A stretch of 64,000 nt of DNA from Salinicola lusitanus (GTDB taxonomy: Bacteria; Pseudomonadota; Gammaproteobacteria; Pseudomonadales; Halomonadaceae): NCBI RefSeq assembly GCF_003206045.1, contig NZ_PZJM01000003.1:175836-239835 (forward strand), read 5' to 3'. A program made the translations under genes and the position numbers. Within the stretch, counting starts at the first letter, position 1. The number at the start of each line of letters is the position of its first letter. Positions 16,731-24,710 of the stretch are shown here, in pieces. The notes under the pieces are model-generated. The model ran no database searches. It was given only the letters and a program-made list of their open reading frames with translations, and had not been told where the DNA came from.

Positions 16731-18014
16731 ATGGCCGTTGGCATTGCGCTCGTCGCGCTCTTCATCCTGTTCTGCCTGGGCACGCCGGTGGCCTTCGCGC
16801 TGTTCGCGTCGAGCCTGGCCTATTTCCTGATCGGTGCCGACCAGCCCATGGTGACGCTGATCCAGCGCCTCGCCGGCGGTCTGGAGTCGATCTCGCTGCT
16901 GGCGATTCCGTTCTTCATCATGGCCGGGGTGTTCATGAACCACTCCGGCATCACCGAGCGCCTGCTCAAGCTGGCCGAGCTGATGACCCGCCGCCTGCAC
17001 GGCGGGCTGGCCCAGGCCAACGTGCTGCTGAGCACCTTCATGGGCGGGCTCTCCGGTTCCAACATCGCCGACGCGGCGATGAACGCCAAGCTGCTGGTGC
17101 CGAGCATGACCAGGGCCGGCTACCCCAAGGCGTTCTCCAGTGCGATCACCGCCTCGTCGTCGCTGATCACCTCGACCATACCGCCGGGCATCGCGCTGAT
17201 CGTCTACGGCTACGTCAACAACGTCTCGATCGGCCGGCTGTTCCTGGCCGGCGTCGTCCCCGGCGTGCTGATGGCGGTCGCCATGATGGCGCTGGTGTCG
17301 ATCCAGTGCCGGCGGCTCGGCTACCAGAAACCGCGCCGCGAACGCGTATCGCGTCACGAATGGATCAGCGTGACCCGCGCCGGCATCATCGCCCTGCTGC
17401 TGCCGGTGGTGGTGATCGGCGGTATCCGGATCGGGGTGTTCACGCCCACCGAGGCGGGCGCCATGGCGGTGCTCTACGCGCTGATCGTGGGGCTGTTCGT
17501 CTACCGCCAGATGGGGCTCGGCAGCGTCGCCGTGGCCACCCGCGAATCGCTGATGGCCTCGGTCAACGTGCTCTTCATCATTGCCGTGGCGTCGGGCTTC
17601 GCCCGCGTGCTCACCTGGGAGCAGATTCCGCAGCAGATCGCGCTGATGCTCTCTTCGGGCGTCGGCAGCGCGGTCGCCTTCCTGCTGATCGCCAACCTGC
17701 TGCTGCTGATCCTGGGCATGTTCCTCGAGGGCAACGCCATCCTGATCGTGCTGTCGCCGCTGCTGGCGCCGGTCGCCGCCCAGTTCGGCATCGACCCGGT
17801 CCACTTCGGCATCGTCTTCATCCTCAACGCCTCGATCGGCACGATCACGCCGCCGCTGGGGACGGTGATGTTCACCACCTGCTCGATCACCGGCGTCTCG
17901 ATCGGCGCCTTCATTCGCGCCATCGTGCCCTACTGGCTGCTGCTGGTGGCGCTGCTGCTGGTGGTCACCTTCGTCCCCGCGGTCTCGCTGACACTGCCCA
18001 ACTGGGTATTTTGA
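16731..18014 (+). CDS. TRAP transporter large permease, DctM family
   Basis: The 427-residue membrane subunit that carries the transport path. Around 11-12 hydrophobic segments are seen, with the family blocks LLAIPFFIMAGVFMN near residue 55, LSTFMGGLSGSNIADAAMN, TSTIPPGIALIVYGY and the C-terminal GTITPPLGTVMFTTC. AAGGAG stands 7 nt before the ATG; a GTG three codons upstream is in frame but worse placed. The gene begins 5 bp after dctQ. The substrate follows from context, likely L-galactonate or another aldonate. Confidence 0.88.
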   Translation: MAVGIALVALFILFCLGTPVAFALFASSLAYFLIGADQPMVTLIQRLAGGLESISLLAIPFFIMAGVFMNHSGITERLLKLAELMTRRLHGGLAQANVLLSTFMGGLSGSNIADAAMNAKLLVPSMTRAGYPKAFSSAITASSSLITSTIPPGIALIVYGYVNNVSIGRLFLAGVVPGVLMAVAMMALVSIQCRRLGYQKPRRERVSRHEWISVTRAGIIALLLPVVVIGGIRIGVFTPTEAGAMAVLYALIVGLFVYRQMGLGSVAVATRESLMASVNVLFIIAVASGFARVLTWEQIPQQIALMLSSGVGSAVAFLLIANLLLLILGMFLEGNAILIVLSPLLAPVAAQFGIDPVHFGIVFILNASIGTITPPLGTVMFTTCSITGVSIGAFIRAIVPYWLLLVALLLVVTFVPAVSLTLPNWVF

Positions 18015-18122
18015 GCGCCGCTGAAAGCCAGGAGAGGACGCTGCCGGATAAGACCATGGCCGTATGTCGGCCATTGTCAGTCGCTTCGCCGTCGATCAGG
18101 CGGGTAAGATGGCGTTGCGCCG

Positions 18123-18141
18123 AAATATGTTGAACATATTT
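18123..18141. promoter_or_regulatory. Perfect palindromic operator, site 1 of 2
   Basis: AAATATGTT-G-AACATATTT is a perfect 9-1-9 palindrome, 32 bp upstream of the GTG start of the following GntR/FCD regulator. The core ATATGTTGAACATAT recurs exactly at 23354-23368. Size and symmetry fit FadR-subfamily operators. Autoregulation by the adjacent gene is inferred. Confidence 0.75.
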
Positions 18142-18173
18142 CCCCATGACACCGTGAGTCGAGACTTTCCTTC

Positions 18174-18947
18174 GTGTCGGACAAGCCAACGCCCCCCGCC
18201 GCCAAGCGCATCAGCGTCTCCGAAGCGCTGGTACGCGAGATCTTCGCCGGTAGCTACCAGCCCGGCGACTTCGTGCCCAAGGAGATCGATCTCTGCGAAC
18301 GGTTTGCGCTCAATCGTTCGGCCGTGCGCAGCGATCTGCGTCAACTGGTGGACGCCGGCATCATCGAGCGCATTTCCGGATACGGTTCCCGCGTTCGCCC
18401 CTACGCCGAATGGAATATCCTCGATCCCCAGGTCACCGACTGGATGGTCCGGTTCGCCACTCCCATTCCGGGTATCCAGCGCGAGATCCTGGCGTTCCGA
18501 TTCGACGTCGAACCCTACGTGGCGATGACCGCGGCCAAGCGCGCCACGGCGAGGGATCTGGTGGCGATCGAGGAGGCCTTCGAGGGCATGGGCCAGCATC
18601 TGCGCCAGCCCGTGGATACCGGTCACCGCGCCCGCCTGCATAGCGACTGCGACGTGGCCTTCCACGTCGCCATCTTCAAGGCGACTCACAACATCGTCTG
18701 GACCCAGCTCTCGCACATCCTGAAGCCCTCGATTCACCTGCTGGTGGAGACCTCCAACGTCAGCGCCAGTGATCCCGAGGAGAGCCTGGAACGCCATCGC
18801 GAGCTGATGGAGTGCATTCGCACCCGTCGCCCACGGGACGCCTTCTTCGCCTCGGTGGCCGTATTGGAAGGCACCGCCGCCGCGCTTGGCATCGAGATGC
18901 CGGACACGCTACTGGGAGAGATACCCGAAGCGCTGGGCGACCGATAG
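18174..18947 (+). CDS. FadR-subfamily GntR regulator (FCD domain)
   Basis: A 257-residue regulator with a GntR winged helix (about residues 14-78, FVPKEIDLCERFALNRSAVRSDL) and a C-terminal FCD domain (about 100-235), where DVAFHVAIFKATHN and ERHRELMECI supply metal-site His/Asp residues. The usual last His of the FCD site (as in RRHL) appears to be replaced, in FFASVAVLEGT. GTG start. The gene follows the TRAP operon but has its own palindromic operator, and the same palindrome sits between the xylD-AraD1 and TTT units 5 kb away. This suggests that it senses a xylonate-like acid and represses both. DgoR-type regulators are a plausible relative. Confidence 0.85.
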   Translation: MSDKPTPPAAKRISVSEALVREIFAGSYQPGDFVPKEIDLCERFALNRSAVRSDLRQLVDAGIIERISGYGSRVRPYAEWNILDPQVTDWMVRFATPIPGIQREILAFRFDVEPYVAMTAAKRATARDLVAIEEAFEGMGQHLRQPVDTGHRARLHSDCDVAFHVAIFKATHNIVWTQLSHILKPSIHLLVETSNVSASDPEESLERHRELMECIRTRRPRDAFFASVAVLEGTAAALGIEMPDTLLGEIPEALGDR

Positions 18948-18996
18948 CTCGGTACTGCCCGCGCAATTTACCCTCACCGCATGATCAGGAGGTTCC

Positions 18997-19785
18997 ATGG
19001 ATCTAGGCATCAACGGCCGCTGGGCCATCGTCTGCGCCGCCAGCCAGGGGTTGGGCAAGGGGTGCGCCATCGCCTTGGCGAGAGAAGGCGTCAATCTGGT
19101 CATCAATTCGCGCCGCCAGGAGGCCCTCGAGGCGGTGGCGGAGGAGCTGCGCCGGATGAACGCGGCGATCGAGGTACGCGCGATCGCGGGCGATATCGGC
19201 GACCCGGCCACTCGGCAGGCCCTGCTTTCCGCCGTACCCCAGGTCGATATCCTGATCAACAACAACGGCGGACCGCCCCCGGGCGATTTCCGCGACTGGT
19301 CGCGGGACGACTGGATCGCCGCGCTGGATGCCAACATGCTCGCGCCCATCGCGCTGATCCAGGCCTGCGTCGACGGCATGGCGGAGCGCGGCTTCGGTCG
19401 CATCGTCAATATCACCTCGTCGGCGGTGAAAGCGCCGATCGACGTGCTCGGGCTATCCAACGGCGCCCGCAGTGGCCTGACCGGATTCGTCGCCGGCACG
19501 GCCCGCCAGTCACGCCTCGCCAGCTGCAATGTCACCATCAACAACCTGTTGCCGGGGAGCTTCGACACCCAGCGTCTACGCGGCAATATCGAGCGAGCGG
19601 CCAGCAAGGCCGGACGCGACGCCGAGGAGGTCGCCGGTGACCGGGCGGCAGCGATCCCCGCCGGCCGCTTCGGCAAGCCCGAGGAGTTCGGTGACGTCTG
19701 CGCCTTCCTCTGCAGCCAGCAGGCCGCCTACATGACCGGCCAGAACGTGCTGCTCGATGGTGGCGCCTATCCGGGGACTTTTTAG
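18997..19785 (+). CDS. Atypical SDR protein lacking the YxxxK motif
   Basis: A 262-residue SDR-fold protein with a cofactor loop AASQGLGKG (about residues 14-22) and the segment NNNGGPPPGDF in place of NNAG. At the usual active site it reads ITSSAVKAPIDVLGLSNGAR, where Tyr and Lys of YxxxK are replaced by Ser and Arg. This pattern is known from a BKR-like SDR subgroup, whose members are often called 3-oxoacyl-ACP reductase, so catalysis by the classical mechanism is doubtful. AGGAGG precedes the ATG. It is 49 bp behind the regulator and probably co-transcribed with it. Its last codons (GGAYPGTF) are in phase with the 36-bp repeats that follow. The substrate is unknown. Confidence 0.75.
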   Translation: MDLGINGRWAIVCAASQGLGKGCAIALAREGVNLVINSRRQEALEAVAEELRRMNAAIEVRAIAGDIGDPATRQALLSAVPQVDILINNNGGPPPGDFRDWSRDDWIAALDANMLAPIALIQACVDGMAERGFGRIVNITSSAVKAPIDVLGLSNGARSGLTGFVAGTARQSRLASCNVTINNLLPGSFDTQRLRGNIERAASKAGRDAEEVAGDRAAAIPAGRFGKPEEFGDVCAFLCSQQAAYMTGQNVLLDGGAYPGTF

Positions 19786-20037
19786 GGCGCCCGAAGCCGC
19801 GCCTGTCCGAGGGCTTACTACGGCGCCCGAAGACGCGCCCGTCCGGGGGCTTACTACGGCGCCCGAAGCCGCGCCTGTCCAGGGGCTTACTACGGCGCCC
19901 GAAGACGCGCCCGTCCGGGGGCTTACTACGGCGCTCGAAGACGCGCCCGTCCGGGGGCTTACTACGGCGCCCGAAGCCGCGCCTGTCCGGGGGCTTTTCA
20001 AGGCGCCCGAAGACGCGGCTATCTTGGTCGAAACGCT
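19786..20037. repeat. 36-bp tandem repeat array, seven units
   Basis: Units start every 36 bp at 19786, 19822, 19858, 19894, 19930, 19966 and 20002; the last is degenerate. Each begins GGCGCCCGAAG and ends GGGCTTACTAC. Two variants alternate: A with GAAGCCGCGCCTGTCC and B with GAAGACGCGCCCGTCC, in the order A B A B B A b. The last 20 bp of the SDR coding sequence (19763-19782) match an A unit at 18 of 20 bases and are exactly in register with it (6 x 36 bp before 19979). Each unit has a GGCGC...GCGCC inverted repeat. The units touch each other with no spacers, so this is not CRISPR. A rightward frame through the array would encode 12-residue repeats but lacks any sign of being a real gene. 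Confidence 0.9.
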
Positions 20038-20107
20038 CCGAGACGCACCTCTGTCTCCCGCACTTCCAGGCTAGCGCCGCTCTCTGGAGAGCCCGAGGCT
20101 CGCCTTC

Positions 20108-20282
20108 GCTCGTGGCTCTTGGCTCGTGGCTCGTCGCTCGTGGCTCGTGGCTCGTGGCTCGTCGCTCGTGGCTCGTGGCTCGTCGCTCGTAGCTCGTAGC
20201 TCGTAGCTCGTAGCTCGTCGCTCGTAGCTCGTCGCTCGTCGCTCGTCGCTCGTCGCTCGTCGCTCGTCGCTCGTCGCTCGTC
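20108..20282. repeat. Heptanucleotide array GCTCGTN, 25 copies
   Basis: Twenty-five head-to-tail copies of GCTCGTN cover 175 bp; the seventh base is G, C or A, and one copy (20115-20121) reads GCTCTTG. G and C variants dominate the left half, A the middle, and C the right end. The array runs into the stop codon of xylD (20281-20283), sharing two bases with it. Translated, it gives the low-complexity ATSYELR-type pattern seen as spurious proteins in several genomes. The same heptamer occurs at 10213-10236. Confidence 0.92.
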
Positions 20283-22080
20283 AGTGATTGTCCCGCGGCA
20301 GATCCCAGGCGATGGCGCGGTACTTGGTCGCCGGCGCCAGGGTCATGCCGCGGTCGAGCGGCTCGACCATCGAGCGCTGGATCTCCTGCCATGGGGTCTG
20401 ATGATCGCGGTAGGGATAACCGCCGCTGGCTTCGAGCCGGGCGCGTCGTGCTGCCAGCTCCTCGTCGCCGATCAGCAGATTGGCTTCGCCACGCTTGAGA
20501 TCGATACGGATCCGGTCGCCGGTTTCGAGCAGTGCCAGCCCGCCACCGGTCGCCGCTTCCGGCGAGGCGTTGAGAATCGAGGGCGACCCGGAAGTGCCCG
20601 ACTGGCGCCCGTCACCGAGGCACGGCAGCGAGTCGATGCCCCGCTTGATCAACGCTTCCGGCGGCTGCATGTTGACCACCTCGGCGCCGCCGGGGTGCCC
20701 CACCGGGCCGGCGCCACGCATCACCAGGATGGTGTTCTCGTCGATGCCCAGCGCCGGGTCGTCGATGCGCGCGTGGTAGTCCTCGGAGCCGTCGAACACC
20801 GCGACCTTGCCCTCGAACGCCTCCGGGTCCTCCGGCCTGGAGAGATAGCGGCGGCGAAAGTCATGGGAAATGACGCTGGTCTTCATCAGCGCGGAGTCGA
20901 ACAGGTTGCCCTTGAGGTTGAGGAAGCCCGCCGACTCGACCAGCGGATCGGCGTAGCGCCGGATCACGTCGTCATCCTGGGTCTCGCGACCGAAGCAGTT
21001 GGCGCGGAGCGTCTGGCCGTTGACCGTCAATGCATCGCCGTGGAGCCGCCCCGCCGTCAGCAGTTCGTGAACCACCGCCGGCACGCCACCGGCGCGGAAG
21101 AACTCCTCGCCGAGATAGGCACCGGCCGGCATCACGTTGGCAAGCAGCGGTATGGCATGCCCGAGGCGTTGCCAGTCATCGTTGGTGAGCTCGATCCCCG
21201 CGTGCCGGGCGATGGCGTTGATATGCACGGGCGCATTGCTGGAACCACCCAGCGCGGAGCAGACGACGATGGCGTTCTCGAACGCTTCCCGGGTGAGGAT
21301 GTCGCTCGGGCGCAGGTCCTCCCACACCATCTCGACGATCCTTGCGCCGGTCTCATAGGCGACCATCGGCCGCTCCTTGTAGGGCGCGGGAATCATCGCC
21401 GAGCCGGGCAGGCTCATGCCCAGCGCCTCGGCCATGGAGTTCATGGTCGAGGCCGTTCCCATGGTGTTGCAGTGCCCCACCGACGGGGCCGAGTCGGCGA
21501 TCCGGGCCAGGAACTCGGGGTAGTCGATCTCGCCGGTGGCGAGACGCTTGCGCAGCTCCCACACGATGGTACCGGAACCGACCCTCTCCTTGCCGCGCCA
21601 GCCGTTGAGCATCGGCCCACCGGAGAGCACGATCGCCGGGATATCGGCGGTGGCGGCGGCCATCAAGCAGGCTGGCGTGGTCTTGTCGCAGCCAGTGGTC
21701 AGCAGCACGCCATCGAGCGGGTAGCCGTGCAGCACCTCGACCAGCCCCAGGTAGGCAAGATTGCGATCCAGTGCCGCCGTCGGTCGACGCACGTTCTCGT
21801 GGATCGGATGCAGCGGGAACTCGAACGGGACGCCGCCCGCCGCACGGATGCCGGCCTTGACCCGCTCCACCAGCTGGATGTGATGCCGGTTGCAAGGCGT
21901 CAGGTCGGAGCCGGACTGGGCGATGCCGATGATCGGCTTGCCGGAGGAGAGCTCTTCCAGCGTGATGCCGTAGTTCATGTAGCGCTCCAGGCAGAGCGCC
22001 GTGGTTCCAGCGTGGTCGGGGTTGTCGAACCACCAGCGCGAACGCAGTTGGTCGGCGGTTCGGCGGGGACGTTCGCTCAT
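20281..22080 (-). CDS. xylD: D-xylonate dehydratase, IlvD/EDD family
   Basis: Dehydrates D-xylonate to 2-keto-3-deoxy-D-xylonate, the second committed Weimberg step. The 599-residue protein has the Fe-S cluster cysteines in TGSD-like GSDLTPCNRHH, LTTGCDKTTPACLM and GHCNTMGTASTMN, and the C-terminal block LPCLGDGRQSGTSGSPSILNASPE. Compared from memory with Caulobacter XylD it agrees in long stretches (RSRWWFDNPDH, RYMNYGITLEEL, the end PR.NH), which sets it apart from DHAD and Edd; L-arabonate dehydratase is the nearest alternative. GGAG precedes the ATG at 22080. It lies 131 bp behind the AraD1-type gene, probably in one operon. A heptamer array directly follows the stop. Confidence 0.85.
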   Translation of the reverse strand: MSERPRRTADQLRSRWWFDNPDHAGTTALCLERYMNYGITLEELSSGKPIIGIAQSGSDLTPCNRHHIQLVERVKAGIRAAGGVPFEFPLHPIHENVRRPTAALDRNLAYLGLVEVLHGYPLDGVLLTTGCDKTTPACLMAAATADIPAIVLSGGPMLNGWRGKERVGSGTIVWELRKRLATGEIDYPEFLARIADSAPSVGHCNTMGTASTMNSMAEALGMSLPGSAMIPAPYKERPMVAYETGARIVEMVWEDLRPSDILTREAFENAIVVCSALGGSSNAPVHINAIARHAGIELTNDDWQRLGHAIPLLANVMPAGAYLGEEFFRAGGVPAVVHELLTAGRLHGDALTVNGQTLRANCFGRETQDDDVIRRYADPLVESAGFLNLKGNLFDSALMKTSVISHDFRRRYLSRPEDPEAFEGKVAVFDGSEDYHARIDDPALGIDENTILVMRGAGPVGHPGGAEVVNMQPPEALIKRGIDSLPCLGDGRQSGTSGSPSILNASPEAATGGGLALLETGDRIRIDLKRGEANLLIGDEELAARRARLEASGGYPYRDHQTPWQEIQRSMVEPLDRGMTLAPATKYRAIAWDLPRDNH

Positions 22081-22211
22081 GATCAGGACTCCAGAACGGG
22101 CGGATCCGGCGGCCACAGGTCGGGCAACCGGAGCGTCGTCATGCATGGGGGATTCGACGACGCGACGAGAACCTTGGCGGTCGGTCGGTACGTCGTGCCG
22201 TCACGAAGGGG

Positions 22212-23219
22212 TCAGAGCGCCTTGGCGGCCGAGTAGCCGAAATCGTCCTCGCTGCCGAGCACGTTGCGCAGGGGGCGGCCCAGCGCTGGCAGGTCGATCT
22301 CGTAGCGGTCGCCCGGTTCGACGACGATCTTGTCGGCGAAGCTCAGCGTCGCGGTCCCGAAGAAGTGCACGTGGACATCTCCCGGGCGGCGGAAATTACG
22401 ATACTTGAAGTGGTGATGTTCGAGATTGGCGAGACTGTGGGCCATGTTGCCCTCGCCGGTCAGGAACGGCTTTTCCCACAAGGTACGGCCGTCGCGGACG
22501 ATGCGGCTGGTGCCCTCGAGGTTGGCCGGCAGCTCGCCGACGAAGAGTTCCGGCCCGAAGCTGCAGGCGCGCAGCTTGGAGTGCGCCAGCCACAGGTAAT
22601 TGAAGCGCTCGGTGACATGGTCGGAGAATTCGTTGCCGATGGCATAGCCGACCCGCCAAGGCTGGCCGCCCCTGCCGACGACGTAGAGGCCGGCCAGCTC
22701 CGGCTCCTCCCCGGCATCTTGGGCGAACGATGGGCTGGGGATCTCGGTTTCCGGCGCGACCACGCAGTCGCCGTCTCCCTTGTAGAACCACTCCGGCTGC
22801 GGCCCCACCTCGCCCGCGCTCGGCTTGCCGGCTTCCACGCCCATGCGGAACATGCGCATCGAATCGGTCAACTCGCTTTCGTCGACCTTGTCGGACGGCT
22901 GCATGGCGGCGGCGTGCATCGCCGAGCGCGTATCGGCGCTGCCAAGGTGCGTCAATCCGGTCCCGGTCACCAGACAGTGCGCCGGGTCGGGATGGGTCAA
23001 CGGCGGCAACAACCGGCGCTCCTCGACCAGCCTGGCGTAGTCGAGCCGGGTTTCGGTCAAGGCGGCCTCGACCACGGTGGTCAATGAGTTGCCGTCGGCG
23101 ATGGCGCGCTTGGCCAGACCGTAGACACCCTCGTCGCCATCGACGACCTGGACCTCATGTTCGTCGACGACCATTGCCACGGTCAGGCGGTCATCGTTCA
23201 GGCACTGAATCAGGCGCAT
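22212..23219 (-). CDS. AraD1 (GguC-like) FAH-superfamily protein, possible 2-keto-3-deoxy-pentonate dehydratase
   Basis: A 335-residue FAH-superfamily protein. Recognisable AraD1-family blocks are CLVTGTGLTHLGSADTRSAM, the charged MFRMGVEAGKPSAGEVGPQPE and YVVGRGGQPWRVGYAIGNEFSDH, with the metal-binding Glu/Asp region around EPELAGLYVV. Family members dehydrate 2-keto-3-deoxy-pentonates to alpha-ketoglutarate semialdehyde. As first gene of a unit with xylD, the likely substrate is 2-keto-3-deoxy-D-xylonate. A xylX homologue at 27812 would do the same step, so one of the two may serve another acid such as L-arabonate. AAGGAG sits before the ATG at 23219. A palindromic operator lies 135 bp upstream. 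Confidence 0.72.
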   Translation of the reverse strand: MRLIQCLNDDRLTVAMVVDEHEVQVVDGDEGVYGLAKRAIADGNSLTTVVEAALTETRLDYARLVEERRLLPPLTHPDPAHCLVTGTGLTHLGSADTRSAMHAAAMQPSDKVDESELTDSMRMFRMGVEAGKPSAGEVGPQPEWFYKGDGDCVVAPETEIPSPSFAQDAGEEPELAGLYVVGRGGQPWRVGYAIGNEFSDHVTERFNYLWLAHSKLRACSFGPELFVGELPANLEGTSRIVRDGRTLWEKPFLTGEGNMAHSLANLEHHHFKYRNFRRPGDVHVHFFGTATLSFADKIVVEPGDRYEIDLPALGRPLRNVLGSEDDFGYSAAKAL

Positions 23220-23704
23220 CGGCACTCTCCTTGCATCGATCATCGGTCACTGTCGCCAACGTCCCGGCGGCGCCCCTGGCAGCAAATCGTGCATCGTCGC
23301 CGCGCGGGCCTTATGCCACTGCGGCACAGCGACCACCATTTATCATCACTGGCATATGTTGAACATATAAAAAATAAGTACAACATAGACTTTCGCAGCA
23401 AATACGTTGGCCACCAACCAGCGTAATCTGCATCTCAAAGGAGCTCGGTTGCTGACCTCACGCTGTCGGTTTTTTGATCGATGATGTTGAAAACAGAGAT
23501 AAAAATAGAGCTAGTCGGATCATGTTCTGTTGCCGTCCATGGGTTCATCTGACGGCGCCGATTGATGACTGTTATACCAATGTCTAGCCAATACGTTTAT
23601 TGCACTCAATGGTCATAAACCATAGTTTCAGTGAGCGACAGACCGATTACGTGGCGGTAAAAAAACCAAAACGCCAACAACACCCCTCCCCAAGGAGACA
23701 CGCC
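23220..23704. promoter_or_regulatory. Divergent regulatory region between AraD1-xylD and TTT operons
   Basis: This 485-bp gap is clearly more AT-rich than its surroundings and holds no gene I can support. It must carry the leftward AraD1-xylD promoter and the rightward tctC promoter. It includes the palindrome at 23354-23368 and an extra half site, AACATA, at 23382-23387. A short open frame from 23600 into tctC gives no plausible N-terminus. Confidence 0.6.
23354..23368. promoter_or_regulatory. Perfect palindromic operator, site 2 of 2
   Basis: ATATGTT-G-AACATAT, identical to the core of the site at 18123-18141 in front of the FCD regulator. It is 135 bp upstream of the leftward AraD1 gene and 336 bp upstream of tctC. 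An A-rich tract follows it. Two exact 15-bp matches in intergenic DNA of a GC-rich genome are unlikely by chance. Confidence 0.75.
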
Positions 23705-24682
23705 ATGAAGACATCCATCAACAAGCGTCATCTCGCTGGATTACTGGGATTGTCCCTGCTGCTGCCGCTGCCGGCGCTGGCCGACTATCCCGAAAAGCCG
23801 ATCACGCTGATCGTCCCCTGGGCGGCTGGCGGCGGCACCGATGCAACTGCGCGAACCATCGCCGCCGCGCTGGAGGAGGAGCTGGGGCAGACCGTCAACG
23901 TGGTCAACCGAACCGGCGGTAGCGGCGTGGTGGGACACACTGCCATGGCCATGGCCAAGCCCGATGGCTACACGCTTGGCCTGATCACCGGCGAGATCAA
24001 CATGATGCACTGGCAAGGGCTGACGCAGCTGACCTACAAGGACTACACCCCCATTGCCCAGATCAACTACGACTACGCCGGCATTCAGGTGGCCGCGGAT
24101 GGCCCCTTCGACTCGGTCCAGTCGCTGGTCGACAAGATCGGGGCCGAGCCCGCGCGAACTTACACCGCGTCCGGCACCGGCCAGGGCGGCGTGTGGCACC
24201 TGGCCTTCGCCGGCTTCCTGCTGGACCAGGGTATGGAAGCCGACCGTGTCTCCTGGATTCCCAGCCAGGGCGCCGCGCCGGCGATGACCGAGATGGCGGC
24301 GGGTAGCATCGACATCGTGCCCAGCTCGGTTCCCGAAGGCCGCTCGATGATCGAGGCCGGCAAGGCCAAGAGCCTGGCGATCATGGCGCCGGAGCGGCTC
24401 GCGAGCTTCCCCGACGTCCCCACGCTGAAGGAGGCGATCGGTAGCGATTACACCATCGGTGAGTGGCGCGGCATCGCCGGCCCCAAGGGAATGGACCCGG
24501 ACGTCGTGAAGACCCTGGAGACGGCCATCGAGGCCGCCTACAACAGTGACACCTACCAGAACTTCATGGCCAAGCAGGGCTTCGGCACCGAGTGGCGCGG
24601 GGCGGACGATTTCGGCCAGTTCATGGCCGAGCAGGACGAACGCTTCGGCAAGATCGTCGAGCAGGTGGGACTGGCCAAGTGA
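23705..24682 (+). CDS. Tripartite tricarboxylate transporter binding protein (TctC/Bug family)
   Basis: A 325-residue periplasmic protein. The signal peptide spans residues 1-25, ending PLPALA; the mature part begins DYPEKPITLIVPWAAGGGTDATAR, the standard TctC N-terminus, and later has the SGTGQGGVWHL and LASFPDVPTLKEA blocks. It binds a carboxylated substrate for the TctB/TctA pair that follows. AAGGAG lies 8 nt before the ATG. With xylD, xylX and an Ldh-type dehydrogenase around, uptake of an aldonate such as D-xylonate is inferred; Bug proteins are too variable to name the ligand from sequence. Confidence 0.85.
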   Translation: MKTSINKRHLAGLLGLSLLLPLPALADYPEKPITLIVPWAAGGGTDATARTIAAALEEELGQTVNVVNRTGGSGVVGHTAMAMAKPDGYTLGLITGEINMMHWQGLTQLTYKDYTPIAQINYDYAGIQVAADGPFDSVQSLVDKIGAEPARTYTASGTGQGGVWHLAFAGFLLDQGMEADRVSWIPSQGAAPAMTEMAAGSIDIVPSSVPEGRSMIEAGKAKSLAIMAPERLASFPDVPTLKEAIGSDYTIGEWRGIAGPKGMDPDVVKTLETAIEAAYNSDTYQNFMAKQGFGTEWRGADDFGQFMAEQDERFGKIVEQVGLAK

Positions 24683-24710
24683 TCCAGCGCCCCGAACGGG
24701 AGATGACTGC

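Noticed and set aside
19757-20074. Rightward frame through the 36-bp array encoding 12-residue repeats (APVRGLTTAPE-type)
   Set aside because: It exists only because the repeat length is a multiple of three; it starts inside the SDR gene, has no ribosome binding site and no domain.
19786-20282. CRISPR array
   Set aside because: Units touch each other and no unique spacers occur; no cas genes are present.
19538-20392. Leftward frame over both arrays, with RATSYE/RATSDE repeats
   Set aside because: It is translation of the heptamer array joined to antisense of two genes; a known kind of artefact.
20284-22236. Rightward open frame of 650 codons opposite xylD
   Set aside because: Antisense shadow of xylD, rich in Arg/His/Gly with no recognisable domain.
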